Counted from the stretch's first letter, positions 53,320 to 62,976 are shown. The stretch: DNA of 64,000 nt from Methanocella_A sp963792125 (GCA_963792125.1 CAWBVA010000012.1:806001-870000); one strand, 5' to 3'. The notes: generated from the sequence alone by a model not told the origin. Program-made: numbers and translations.

Positions 53320-55903
53320 CTAATCGTTGTTTATCCGTTCCAGCGCCGTCGCTATCTGGTCCCGGTATTCATGCCTGATTCGAATACGCTGTCCGCCCTC
53401 TCTCGCGACGTTCCGCTTCATTACGAGGCCTCTTGCCGCCAGCTCTTTGATGTAACGGCTGATGGCGCTCTCGTGCATCTCCAGCGCCGCCGAGATCTCC
53501 TGGTTGGACAGCTCTGCCTTGTCTAACAGCAGGTTGAGTATCTTCCTGATCGGATCACGAAGGCCCAGCGACAGGTAAAACTGCTCGTCCTTCGAGAAGG
53601 AGCCGGCGTTCGTGAAATAGCGCACATACTTGCCGTCCGATTTAAAAGTCGCGACACGGTGGTTCAGGCTTAATGACGAGAAAGTGGTACCGTATCGTGC
53701 CGACGTTGACGCCAAGCTCGCGGGATATTTCATGCAGCGTTGAGCCCGGGTGGCCGGCGATGAATTCCATTACCCTGTTACGGTTATCGTTTTTAGTAAG
53801 CTGGCTCCTGGACCTCGTGAGCCGCCGAGGGCGAATATCTTGATAAAGAGGACAGACGGCGGCCGTCAAGGCGGTACGCCGGCGACGGCGCCGGCGAACT
53901 TGCGCGCGTGGTGACGAATGATGGCGACGATAAGGGCGGCTCTGGACGGTCTCTGGTGATGACACCGAAGATATTGCTGTCGCGTGTGCCGTAATAGAAG
54001 GTGTAGTTATCGGCTAACATAGTGGTCACAATTGTGTCGAGTGACTTCTGCCACAGCAATTCGCCAGACATCTTATCGAACGCGTAGAGATGGCTGGCAT
54101 AGAAGCACAGAGTCTCATTAACAACGATCGGCCACTGGTAGTTGATCGATTTCCAGTACAGGTATATAGTGTCGTTGCCGAACGCTGAAGCCACTCATCA
54201 TTGTGGTCGATATTTGGAAGGTCTCCATGTTCAGGCTGATCGTCAAGTCGAGAAGCCTGTCCGCGTTATCACTGGAGATGATCACATATGTTCCAGGGGG
54301 CGCAACATCGTACATCCATAATATGCGATCGTTGACCAGGCTGTTAGCACTGAAATTAATGCGTGACAAGTCGCTCATGTTGGTTCCGGATGAGGACGGA
54401 TAAAGGGTATGGAGACATTGTTGGCGCTAATACGGTACTCAGCCGTCTGTAACGAGATCACTGGCATCGGCGTCATCGAGCGTACCATACCAGGCGTTTC
54501 CGCCCGGAGTAATTTCGCTGCCATTGCGGGAGATGATATGAACTGCGCTGCCGCCATGGACGGTTCTTGGCATACAAACGGTCCTGCCGGTCAAAAACGA
54601 TCCTCGTCAACAGGCTGACCCTGCCTTCATAACTCTTTGACCAGAGCGTGTTGCCCTCCGTATCCAGCGCAGTTATCATTTTACCGATCGGCCAGGTGCG
54701 ATCTGATGGTTCACCCGAGAGGACATACAATGTATGGTTACGGTACAGCGGCAGAGTATGGTACTGGTAGATTAATCCGGGCACCAACATAGGCCGGATT
54801 ACCAGCTGACCGACGCTCTTTTGCCACAAAAGCGATCGTCGGGCGAATACGCCGCGACGATGCTGGCGGGCTCTTTGTAGGTGGTATACTGGTATATGCT
54901 GTACATATAGCTGATAAAATTCGTCCGTTTGTTGGCGAATTGAGAGCACGGTACAACATATATCTGCCCGGCTTCGTCTACCGCAGGGGGCGACGAGACT
55001 TTGCGATCCGGAACAGCATCATGCCGTTATCACTGTAGACGTTGACACTGTAATCGTCGAAGACGTAAACCCTGCCGTTTTGCGCGTAGACGTTAGAGTC
55101 TTCGTAAGAGTGGTGCTCGTACTGATCGGCACATCCCAGAGCAGCTGACCGCCAAGAATGGCGATGAGCCGCTCTTTCAGGAGATAATCGTGATAGGGGA
55201 TGTCCCCCGATGCTCTTCGTATGGGTAATGATTATAGTTCGTGGTTGAATTTTCCCTGACATAGAGGTAAAGTGTATTACCGTCTATCGAAAAGGCCGCT
55301 AGACGTGGAGTATTCGATACGGGTGATGATAGCTGCGGATCGGCACTTATAGGAAGTGACCGTATTTGATGGCGATAATCATTAATTTTATACAGATAAT
55401 CGCGACAAAGGTAACTGTTTGGAAGTTCCTCGTGTGATTATGGTTAAAGTGTGTGTAGTGTTCTCTCGGATATAAAGGTACAGTGTACCATTATCTATCG
55501 AAAAGGACGGGCATATGATGCGTAACGTTACTATAATGTGTCTGTTTGTTGAAACGGCCGGAACATCACGTTAGACACGCGCCATTCCTCCGGCACCTCG
55601 TACTCCCATTTTATACTGCCATTGGGACTATATGGCACGAATCGTATTGCCGTACGTGCCCTGGAACGAGTAAAGCGTCCCATCGTCTGCCGTATAGAGC
55701 TTACACACGGCCCGGGCCCCGAAAGGTTCCATGGGCCGTCCGCTACGCCTTCGGTGCACGCCATTGTCAGCACGGTCTGATCCGTCTCGTTGACAGACAA
55801 CGTTGCCGCTGTCTGTGCGATCGGGCGCCGACAGGGCAAAAAGGGCGATGCCAACGATCGCGAGCAACACAATGATGCCTGCATAGATGACTGGCTTATT
55901 CAT
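53320..55903 (-). pseudogene. Broken sensor-regulator: beta-propeller domain with C-terminal double winged helix
   Basis: MNKPVIYAGIIVLLAIVGIA at 55903 is a signal or anchor helix. Pieces in all three reverse frames then read as propeller blades: KLYTADDGTLYSFQG, SPNGSIKWEYEVPEEW, SFSIDNGTLYLYIRENTT, AFSIDGNTLYLYVRENST, LYAFDKMSGELLWQKSL (PQQ-like). The 3' end codes two winged helices (NRVMEFIAGHPGSTLHEISRELGV and IRKILNLLLDKAELSNQEISAALEM) split near 53690 by one extra base. The whole would be about 860 residues; ten or more indels interrupt it. It was probably a membrane one-component regulator. Confidence 0.7.
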
Positions 55904-56063
55904 CGGTCACACCTTAAGATATTAGACCGGAATAGCATAAATATAGGTTCTCTCAGGATTTGTTATCGGGTAAAACTGGCGGAGCGCTATGTCGCATGCC
56001 CGGCATGCATTCGCGCGCGCGCGAGCAGCCGCCGTGCAATAGGAATTAGCCCCATTCAAAACC

Positions 56064-56130
56064 GTCTTGGCGCCCTTGGCCAGGCGGCTTGACAGGGGTC
56101 GCATAGCCTTAGAAACGGCAGGCTACGATT
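56064..56130. repeat. Single-arm copy of the GCCAAG repeat family
   Basis: CTTGGCGCCCTTGGCCAGGC followed by TTGACAG, GCATAGCCT and GAAACGGCAGGC matches the right end of the nested repeat at 41636-41693. The inverted partner arm is not present nearby, so this copy is partial. The interval 55904-56162 has no gene. Confidence 0.7.
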
Positions 56131-56162
56131 GTCTGTATAATAAAGAAAAAAGTTATAAAAAA

Positions 56163-56867
56163 TTATTCGTTATGCACCGGCACATCCGGGAACGGCAGCG
56201 TGCTGAACGCCCGCATCACCCGGTAGTTAATCGCACGTGAGAAGACCTCTGCGTACTCGATCTCCACCTGCATGCCCCGGAACTTCGCGGTCGCCTCTTC
56301 CCGCTCCATGAGGTGCTCGACGCTGCCGAGGTGCTCGACGCCGGCCTTCATGGACAGGCTCTTGTGCTCCTTCAGCGCCTTGAGCTTGGTCTGGAGGGTG
56401 CTCTCGATGTCCACGTAAATGTCGCCGGCCGAGTTCACGCCGCTGGACGTCTCGGAGTAGTACAGGCAGGGCACCTTGTAAGGCTTGTGCTTGGTCTTCA
56501 CTTCGCCGACACGCGACAGCAGGCAGGCGCCAAGGACAGCCTGGGACAGTGACCGGTGGTCAGGGTTGTAGTCCGTGGGCTGATGAGTGATCACGATATC
56601 CGGCTTTACAGACCGGATTAGTTCCACGATCTTGTGTATGGTCGGGGTGTCGTTCTGGATTTCGCCTTCTTCCAGGTCCAGGAACATGGTCTCGCAGCCC
56701 AGCGCTTTCGAAACCTTCGTGGCCTCTTCCTGGTTCTCCTCGCATGCCGATACGCAGATCACGCGGTTGCCTGCCTTCGCCATCTTCGCCAGCGTGCCGC
56801 CGCACTGGTACGGCATGTCGAACGGGTCCGCATGGGCCCCGATCGCTAATACGGTAAGCTTTGCCAT
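56163..56867 (-). CDS. PIG-L/LmbE family deacetylase
   Basis: The 234-residue zinc hydrolase has the N-terminal AHADPFD (His12, Asp14; usual AHPDD) and the second metal motif HQPTDYNPDHR. It removes acetyl groups from N-acetylglucosamine-type substrates in glycolipid, glycoprotein or thiol biosynthesis. The usual Asp-Asp is changed to Asp-Pro with an Asp at 17, a slight departure. AT-rich sequence with TATA-like AAAATATAAAA lies just upstream. Confidence 0.85.
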   Translation of the reverse strand: MAKLTVLAIGAHADPFDMPYQCGGTLAKMAKAGNRVICVSACEENQEEATKVSKALGCETMFLDLEEGEIQNDTPTIHKIVELIRSVKPDIVITHQPTDYNPDHRSLSQAVLGACLLSRVGEVKTKHKPYKVPCLYYSETSSGVNSAGDIYVDIESTLQTKLKALKEHKSLSMKAGVEHLGSVEHLMEREEATAKFRGMQVEIEYAEVFSRAINYRVMRAFSTLPFPDVPVHNE

Positions 56868-56931
56868 ACATAATAATTGTTAATAAAAATATAAAAAAAT
56901 ATGCATTTTATCCGGGGCTGATTTGCTGTGC

Positions 56932-57927
56932 TTATCCCCCGGCTGTCGCCGGTGCGACTGCGCCTGAGGGTGCGAGGCCTGCCTCCGCCCGCGAGATCAT
57001 CGCTGCGGCAAGCTTTCCGAGCGCATAGAGGATATCCATGTCGTGGTCGCTCAGCTTGCGCCGGTCCATGGTCGAGTCGATGATCATCGTGCCCAGGAAC
57101 CGGCTCTTTTCTATCAGCGGGAGCACGATCAGGGATTTGACCCCCAGCTTGTTTGCCAGGCTGTCCGGTGCGGAGCATAGCGGATGGTCTTTGGAGCCCT
57201 CGACGATCAGCGGAGTCCGGGATTCCATGACCCGGCGCGCATATGTCGCCTTGTCCTCTTCGGATGCGCAGTACGCCCTTTTTTCCACGGCAGTGCGCTG
57301 CCATTCGCTTGCGGCCGCGGTAGACCGGAATATGCCATCGCGCTCGTCATACAGCAGGATGTCGCAGCCCGTAGCCATGATCGCTTCCGGCACGCTGGCC
57401 GACATCAGCCCCAGCAGCGAGCCCAGGCTCGGAGCGATGCTGGAGGCGCCTTTACGCTCGGTCCGGCGGCGCACTGTGACGACGCTTATATCAGGCCTTC
57501 CGCCCGATTTCAATGCGGCAGCGTCGTAAATTCCCGGTATCTCGCGACCTGTAGCCCGGTCTTTGAACATTGCTTCCTGGTCGCGGAAGGCTTCTCCCCT
57601 CATGACCCTGGCCAGCGGCCAGCTCTCCGGCGGCAGAGGCCGGCCTGCAGCGTCCATGACATCGTAGCGGCTCGTATCCTTGAAGTAGTGCGTGCCTTCG
57701 TCCGGCGTGCGGAGCCCGAATATGTCCAGTGCTGCGCGGTTCATGCACTCGACCTTGCCGGTCCTGTCGACGACAATGACGCCATCGTTCATGTCACGCA
57801 GGATGGCTTCGAGATAATGTACCCGGTCCTCGCACTGCCTGTCAGGGAGGATTACCGCTTTCTCTGCCTTCCCGGCAGGCTCCTCCTCATCCACCAGCCG
57901 GTCCCTTTTCTCAACGTCGAATTTCAT
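56932..57927 (-). CDS. PAS-GAF sensor protein
   Basis: From ATG 57927 (preceded by GGGGTG) the 331-residue product has a PAS domain (LRDMNDGVIVVDRTGKVECMNRAALDIFG, about 40-75) and a GAF domain (about 165-310; VKSLIVLPLIEKSRFLGTMIIDSTMDRRKLSDHD). There is no kinase, receiver or DNA-binding domain, so it may be a stand-alone sensor or partner of the kinases elsewhere. A GTG 12 bases earlier (57939) is another start. Confidence 0.82.
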   Translation of the reverse strand: MKFDVEKRDRLVDEEEPAGKAEKAVILPDRQCEDRVHYLEAILRDMNDGVIVVDRTGKVECMNRAALDIFGLRTPDEGTHYFKDTSRYDVMDAAGRPLPPESWPLARVMRGEAFRDQEAMFKDRATGREIPGIYDAAALKSGGRPDISVVTVRRRTERKGASSIAPSLGSLLGLMSASVPEAIMATGCDILLYDERDGIFRSTAAASEWQRTAVEKRAYCASEEDKATYARRVMESRTPLIVEGSKDHPLCSAPDSLANKLGVKSLIVLPLIEKSRFLGTMIIDSTMDRRKLSDHDMDILYALGKLAAAMISRAEAGLAPSGAVAPATAGG

Positions 57928-57939
57928 ATGATTGTACAC

Positions 57940-58458
57940 CCCGGATTATTATTTATTTCCAATTATTTTTAGCTCACCACTTTTATACCCGTAAACCTCC
58001 CGGACTATCGCAGATTACCCTAAATCACAGTAATGGAAAGGCCTGGCCATATATTGCAGAGCCTGTTTCCCCCCATCGTTCAGGCAGGTTAAGATAGCTG
58101 GCCGTTACATTCGATCGGTACCTTTATGAACGGATGCCGTATTGTCCCATGCCATTTGCCTGTTGCTTTCAGGCATGAATTCTGCCCCGGGAGTAAAACG
58201 GCATACTTTGACATGGTAATAAATTATTATTTATTGTTTGACTTTATTATATTTATATTATTATATTAAATATTCAGCCACAGTAAGGCGATTTTAATTA
58301 ATCGGCATGCGGCACAGCTATATTTACACTTTCCCCGGAAATCACCCGGTAAACCGGTGACATCAGCGGAGCAATCGTATTTTTTCCGTCGCCTGTCAAG
58401 GGTAGTTTAATGTTCATGCGGATACACCTATGACTAAAAATCTATAAAAGAAAAACCC
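57940..58458. other. Gene-free AT-rich interval
   Basis: About 520 bases. The run of TTATTATATT-type sequence at 58220-58275 is strongly AT-rich and could hold several TATA elements or an unwinding region; I see no iterated origin repeats near it. TCTATAAAAG at 58440-58449 is close to the next start. No ORF is convincing. Confidence 0.35.
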
Positions 58459-58899
58459 ATGAAGGGGGAAGCTACAACGACTGATTCTAGCAACAATCCC
58501 AGAACGGTACTTACGTTCAACATCACTGACAACATACGGAAAAAGCTGGGCCACGACGGAAAGCGGATCGAGAGCATCAAGGTTGTACGGTTCTCCGACA
58601 GGCTGAACACGCGCGGCGTATACGTCTGTACGGACGACGATGACGTCCTCGAGGAGATCGCCCCGACACCGCTGCAGGCGTGCGGACTGGTCACGATCAT
58701 GAACGGCAAGTTCGTGCTCATCGAGAGCGGCGGAGAGACATCGCTCCACTTCTCCAACGCTCCCAGTGAGGACGAGATCATAGACCTGGTGCACATGCTC
58801 TCGGAGGAGAACGGACTGGCTGACGGCATCAAGCGCTACAAGAAGATGACAAAGCAGATCGAGCCTTTCAACAACCAGATGCTGGTCACTGCCATGTAA
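58459..58899 (+). CDS. Hypothetical protein
   Basis: A 146-residue, acidic, soluble ORF with no recognised family. A beta-rich N-terminal half (VLTFNITDNIRKKLGHDGKRIESIKVVRF) is followed by a helical C-terminus. DDDDVLEEI and a lone Cys (CGLVTIMNGKFVLI) are seen, but no motif. Good codon usage and lack of competing frame support it. Confidence 0.6.
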   Translation: MKGEATTTDSSNNPRTVLTFNITDNIRKKLGHDGKRIESIKVVRFSDRLNTRGVYVCTDDDDVLEEIAPTPLQACGLVTIMNGKFVLIESGGETSLHFSNAPSEDEIIDLVHMLSEENGLADGIKRYKKMTKQIEPFNNQMLVTAM

Positions 58900-58950
58900 A
58901 ACGTGGCCATGGACTTTCACTATCATCCGCAAAGATGTAACTCCATGTCG

Positions 58951-59025
58951 CCGCGACGGCACGACAGCTACGATCCCTAACGGGGGTATGACCGTAGCCT
59001 GATGCGGTTCGTCGTGCCGCTGCGG
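58951..59025. ncRNA. Candidate structured RNA with long stem and nested hairpin
   Basis: CGGCACGAC (58957-58965) pairs perfectly with GTCGTGCCG (59011-59019), extended by CCGC/GCGG at the base. Inside, CTACG (58968-58972) pairs with CGTAG (58993-58997) and encloses a C3/G-rich hairpin (TCCC...GGGG). The rest of 58900-59328 has no gene; a weak ACAAAGG-type repeat pair lies at 59027-59063 and 59266-59292. It could be a terminator, leader structure or independent RNA. Confidence 0.45.
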
Positions 59026-59328
59026 TACCACTAAGACACAAATGGAACGAAGACACGGCCATTTGTATTACTTTTAGTCATTCTGCGATTTTAGACCTGA
59101 TAGCCGGGCGTGCCCCAGAGTATCGATGATTGCATGCTGTTTATCTACCATGCGTGATGGAACGTCCGGAACCGTTTAATGCCACACACAGCCAGAGAAC
59201 GGCCTGCTATACATACCCGTATTATTTTTCATTTCCATCACAAGAAAATGAGATTATTATATACCGGGTTCTCTTTGTGCCTTTGTGGCACCATAAAGCC
59301 TATAGAGCACGCCGCTGATTTTTCCATT

Positions 59329-59994
59329 ATGAAGGTCACCGGCATCGTGGGCAGCCCGCGGGGGAAGAACAGCTCGACATTGCGACTCGTGGAGGCGGCC
59401 CTCGCAGGGGCGGAGGATGACGGGGCTTCCGTGAAGATCGTGGACATCACGAAGCTGAGGATCAACTATTGCAAGGGCTGCGGCACCTGTTACGGCAAAG
59501 GCAGGTGCGGGCAGGACGACGATTTCTCCTACATCCTGGACAGGATCGCCGGTTCCGACGGCATCGTCCTGGGGAGCCCGGCATATTTCGACAGCGTCAC
59601 CGCGCAGACGAAGACACTGATGGACCGCATGAGCGACGTCATCCACTGCCAGCGGCTGCGGGGCAAGTATGGCTGCTCTGTCTGTACCACCGGCAGCAGC
59701 GGCGAGGACCTGGTCATCAATTACATGAACGACTTCATCATCATGTGCGGGGCTTTCGTCACCGGCGGTACTGGCGCTGCTATAGGCAACGACATGCAAT
59801 CCATTGACATCGCAATCGCAGCGGCGCATGCGATGGGGAAAGACCTGGTCGCCGCAATCCGGGAGAAGAGGGTTTATCCGGAACAGGAGGACCGACAGCA
59901 GCAGATCAGGAAACGGCTCAGAAGCAGGATAGTAGCGAATAAAGAATCCTGGGCATACGACTATTTTTACTGGGAGCGGCAGGGCTGGATTTAA
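59329..59994 (+). CDS. Iron-sulfur flavoprotein/NADPH-dependent FMN reductase family protein
   Basis: The product (221 residues) has the FMN loop GIVGSPRGKNSST and a cysteine motif CKGCGTCYGKGRC (C-x2-C-x2-C-x5-C), the Isf compact cluster pattern, then LGSPAYFDSVTAQTKTLMDR. A likely redox partner of ferredoxin. ATG 59329 is chosen because a TATA-like CTATAGA is about 28 bases upstream (leaderless). The frame is open back to 59179 but without a better start. Third flavoprotein of this fold in the window. Confidence 0.85.
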   Translation: MKVTGIVGSPRGKNSSTLRLVEAALAGAEDDGASVKIVDITKLRINYCKGCGTCYGKGRCGQDDDFSYILDRIAGSDGIVLGSPAYFDSVTAQTKTLMDRMSDVIHCQRLRGKYGCSVCTTGSSGEDLVINYMNDFIIMCGAFVTGGTGAAIGNDMQSIDIAIAAAHAMGKDLVAAIREKRVYPEQEDRQQQIRKRLRSRIVANKESWAYDYFYWERQGWI

Positions 59995-60546
59995 TCATAT
60001 CAGTGAGCGCAGGTAGCCCAGGTATGGCACTTTGTACCGTGCTATGCCGTGTATCCACTCCGGACGCACAGGCTGCAGGTAACAGATGTTTGACTGCTGG
60101 TCGAGGACGCCGTGGTTGTTGTCGCCGAGCGTGATATAGCCGGATGCCGGCGCGGCCGGGCCCCCGGGCCACATGGGCTCGCTCTCGTTGACCCAGCGGA
60201 TGGCGCGGTGGATGACCATGGGCTGATCCTTGTTGCCGTACGGATAATATACGATGACGTCGCCGTATTCCCCGAACATCCGGTAGCTGGTGTTGACCAT
60301 TATCTCATAGGTATGGACCGCTCCGCGATTCAGCCCCTGCACCAGGACGAGATCGCCCGCGTGCATGTGGTCCAGCATGCTCGTGCCGTTGACAGAGACG
60401 ACCGGCGTCCAGACGCCTGCGTAAACGTATAAGGCCAGCGCTATGACCGCGACGACGGCTATCGAGAATATCAGGTCTTTGATGAACTGGTAAATGTCCG
60501 GATGGTCGGCAGAGAACTTTTTAATTTTATCTGGCAGGCCTGTCAC
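59995..60546 (-). CDS. Signal peptidase I, archaeal Sec11-like (S26B)
   Basis: The 183-residue protein has one N-terminal membrane helix (about 24-45), catalytic Ser56 in VNGTSML, His113 in MVIHRAI (the His that replaces bacterial Lys), and Asp in LGDNNHGVLD (142/149). It cuts Sec/Tat signal peptides outside the membrane. The start is GTG at 60546. The window's lipoprotein and the pilin are not its substrates, as they need other peptidases. Confidence 0.88.
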   Translation of the reverse strand: MTGLPDKIKKFSADHPDIYQFIKDLIFSIAVVAVIALALYVYAGVWTPVVSVNGTSMLDHMHAGDLVLVQGLNRGAVHTYEIMVNTSYRMFGEYGDVIVYYPYGNKDQPMVIHRAIRWVNESEPMWPGGPAAPASGYITLGDNNHGVLDQQSNICYLQPVRPEWIHGIARYKVPYLGYLRSLI

Positions 60547-60863
60547 GGAAACGCTCCTGGAAGCATTGGTTTGTATTGATGTCTTTACAGGCTATAAATA
60601 ATTTGTCTGCCCTCGCCGCGCTGGCGTATGTTTAAAGGCCTGAAACTCATTATTTTTACCACTTAAATAAATATGGAATAAAACCACACAATCAACAGAC
60701 CATGCGCACGGGATATTTATCATAGATCGGCATGCGTTACTTAAATTTTTACCCTGGTCACGGAAAATTCTACCTTAAAATGCAACTAACGATATAATTT
60801 AAATAAGGCTGCAGAGACATAATTTTTATATATAATATATAGCAATCTATATTATAGATAGTT
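60547..60863. promoter_or_regulatory. AT-rich promoter interval of the AT-hook gene
   Basis: TTTTTATATATAATATATAG (60822-60841 region) is the TATA area about 26-40 bases before ATG 60864, so a leaderless start is likely. ATATAG-caat-CTATAT (60837-60852) is an inverted repeat next to the start, a possible autoregulatory site, though AT-richness makes chance pairing easy. Nothing else was seen in 60547-60820. Confidence 0.45.
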
Positions 60864-61505
60864 ATGGCAGCTCAAGCGAAAGCTAAACGGAAGGTAAGGA
60901 TTGGCGGTACGATCGACAGCGACGTGGCCGACTGGCTGAACCGGACGAAAGGCAGGGAAAAATTCTCAAAGCACCTGAATACGGTCCTGCGGAGCTCTAT
61001 GGAGTCGGGGACCGGTGCTCAGCCTTCCATGGATAGCTTCAGGAATACGCTCGACAACATCCTGGAAAAGGTGACTTCGCTCCACGAAAAGGTCGAAGGC
61101 GCCGGAAAGAGCGGCGCTGCTGCTCCGGCAAAGCGCCCGCGAGGCCGGCCCCGGAAGTTACAGAGCGTGGAGCACATTCGCGTCGGCGGCAAAGAGGTGG
61201 ACACGCTCAGCACAGACTATGACGTGCGTAATGATCTCCAGTGGTTCCTGTCCCACGACAGGTACAAGAAGGTCAAGGCCGAGCCGCTGGTCAACGCGTT
61301 CGACATGGTCGTCGGCAAGCTGGACACGGGTAAGAATCTCACCGTGGGCACGCTCAAGGAAGGCTATGACCGGGGAACTATCGGTGTGCCATATCCGACC
61401 TTCAGGCTGTTCTACTTCCCGCTGATCAGGGACCGCCTTCTGGAGAAAAAGATGATCGAGAAGGTGGAGCGCCCGGGTAAGAAAGGAGTCTACCGGAAGC
61501 GGTAA
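60864..61505 (+). CDS. Putative DNA-binding protein with AT-hook
   Basis: The 213-residue basic protein has an N-terminal region (KRKVRIGGTIDSDVADWLNRTKGREKFSKHLNTVLR) of ribbon-helix-helix-like appearance, a helical linker, a consensus AT-hook KRPRGRPRK (90-98) and a C-terminal domain of about 110 residues (FLSHDRYKKVKAEPLVNAFDMVVGKL ... EKVERPGKKGVYRKR), perhaps winged helix. AT-hooks are rare in archaea. It may be a chromatin or regulatory protein; the family was not recognised. Confidence 0.65.
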   Translation: MAAQAKAKRKVRIGGTIDSDVADWLNRTKGREKFSKHLNTVLRSSMESGTGAQPSMDSFRNTLDNILEKVTSLHEKVEGAGKSGAAAPAKRPRGRPRKLQSVEHIRVGGKEVDTLSTDYDVRNDLQWFLSHDRYKKVKAEPLVNAFDMVVGKLDTGKNLTVGTLKEGYDRGTIGVPYPTFRLFYFPLIRDRLLEKKMIEKVERPGKKGVYRKR

Positions 61506-61518
61506 GCTCCGGTACCCT

Positions 61519-61758
61519 TTATTCTTCCATCGTCTCTGGCGAGTCTTCGCCGAGGTTACCCTCTTTTTCCAGCTCGTCGCCCACTTTGATTAGCTCTTCG
61601 CCGAGCTTCTTCGCGTAGCGCGGGTTGAGCTTGAACCGGCCGATCTTGCGGTCTTTCCGTACTTTGGCGATCTCTATGAACTGCTTGCCGTACTTGTCTA
61701 CGTCCATGCGGATGGTCATCTTCCAGCCGCTTCCCATGCTTATGTCTCGCTCTTCCAT
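61519..61758 (-). CDS. Hypothetical small conserved-looking protein
   Basis: About 79 residues from ATG 61758, which has GGTGG seven bases upstream; the ORF extends to 61842 but earlier codons look non-coding. The product is highly charged: MTIRMDVDKYGKQFIEIAKVRKDRKIGRFKLNPRYAKKLGEELIKVGDELEKEG. It appears to be a beta-hairpin plus helix, perhaps nucleic-acid binding. Convergent with the AT-hook gene. Confidence 0.6.
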   Translation of the reverse strand: MEERDISMGSGWKMTIRMDVDKYGKQFIEIAKVRKDRKIGRFKLNPRYAKKLGEELIKVGDELEKEGNLGEDSPETMEE

Positions 61759-61953
61759 CAGAACCACCATAGCGCTCTGCCAGCGGATAATGTTTTTGCA
61801 CCGGTCCCGCGTCAGGCCTCGACGGGCCACGCCGCATTTCACGGATGATTATATTATATTCCCCACGCTATATTTTTATATTGTCGCCACGGCGGCAGAG
61901 CACGCGCAGCTATATATAGGTGGCTAACAAAAGGTGCGACAGCGTGATTGATC

Positions 61954-62976
61954 ATGATCTTCGAGAAGATTGGCACGGTGCCTACGGCTGACGAACTGGT
62001 GGACAAGGCCTTTTCGCGTGCCGTCAGGGCCGGCAGGGGCAAGCTGGGCGGAGCCTACACCGACAAGAGAATAGTCGAGGAGTCAATGGTAATCACGGCT
62101 GGCAACATCCTGTCGGACAACCTGAACAACGCGACCAGGGAATGGCCAAGCTTCGACAAGATCGGCCCCTTTTATCGCGAGATCACCGACATCCTTGCCG
62201 GGGTGGACAAGATCAAAATGGCCCTGTCGTCGATCACGTGGGCCGCTGACAAGACGAAGGATATTTCCCGCAAGTACGTGGCGACGATACGCAAGGCCGA
62301 AGACCCGACGAAGGCACGCAAGCAGGCGTTCGCCCGTATGGCTTCGATCGTCTACGATGTCGACCGGGACCTCAGGTTCCTCAACGATACGAGAAACAAG
62401 ATGAAGGATCTGCCCGACATCAAGGACGAGCCCACTATCGTGGTCGCCGGGTACCCGAACGTCGGCAAGTCGAGTTTCGTGGCCCGGGTCTCCAGCGCGA
62501 AGCCCGAAATTGCCCTCTACCCGTTCACCACCAAAGGCGTCATCATCGGCCATTTCACCCGCAGCCGAAAGCGATACCAGGTGATCGACACGCCAGGGCT
62601 GCTGGACCGCCCGCTGGAAGACAGGAACGATATCGAGCGACAGGCCATATCGGCGTTGAGGTACGTGGGCGACGTGCTGCTGTTCATCCTCGACCCCAGC
62701 GAAGAGTGCGGCTTTACCATGGCCGAGCAGGAGAAGCTGCTCGAAGAGGCACGGAATACGGTGAAGATACCGGTGCTGGTGGTCGCCAACAAGATCGACA
62801 TGCCCCATGCGGAAGCCCACACGGACATGCGAATGTCCACTCTGACCGGAGAAGGCGTGGACACGGTCAAAGAACGCCTTATAGAGATGCTGCAGCAGGT
62901 GCCGCACCAGAAACAGCCCATCGTCGAAGAAGACGTGAAGCCGGAGTACGAGCTCCCGCCGTCCAGGAAAAAATAA
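61954..62976 (+). CDS. Nog1-family GTPase (ribosome assembly)
   Basis: The 340-residue GTPase has the Obg/Nog1 layout: helical N-terminal domain (1-155), G1 GYPNVGKSS (about 166-174), G2 region YPFTTKGVIIGHF, G3 DTPGLLDRP and G4 ANKID. Archaeal Nog1 assists large-subunit assembly. ATG 61954 is preferred over the TTG at 61948; GGTG lies about 18 bases upstream. Confidence 0.92.
   Translation: MIFEKIGTVPTADELVDKAFSRAVRAGRGKLGGAYTDKRIVEESMVITAGNILSDNLNNATREWPSFDKIGPFYREITDILAGVDKIKMALSSITWAADKTKDISRKYVATIRKAEDPTKARKQAFARMASIVYDVDRDLRFLNDTRNKMKDLPDIKDEPTIVVAGYPNVGKSSFVARVSSAKPEIALYPFTTKGVIIGHFTRSRKRYQVIDTPGLLDRPLEDRNDIERQAISALRYVGDVLLFILDPSEECGFTMAEQEKLLEEARNTVKIPVLVVANKIDMPHAEAHTDMRMSTLTGEGVDTVKERLIEMLQQVPHQKQPIVEEDVKPEYELPPSRKK

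Noticed and set aside
58220..58275. AT-rich run as replication origin
   Set aside because: No origin-recognition boxes or orc1/cdc6 gene nearby; the run alone is not evidence.
58951..59041. Box H/ACA guide RNA
   Set aside because: ACA occurs 3' of the hairpin, but the internal loop is too asymmetric for a standard guide pocket and no kink-turn was recognised.
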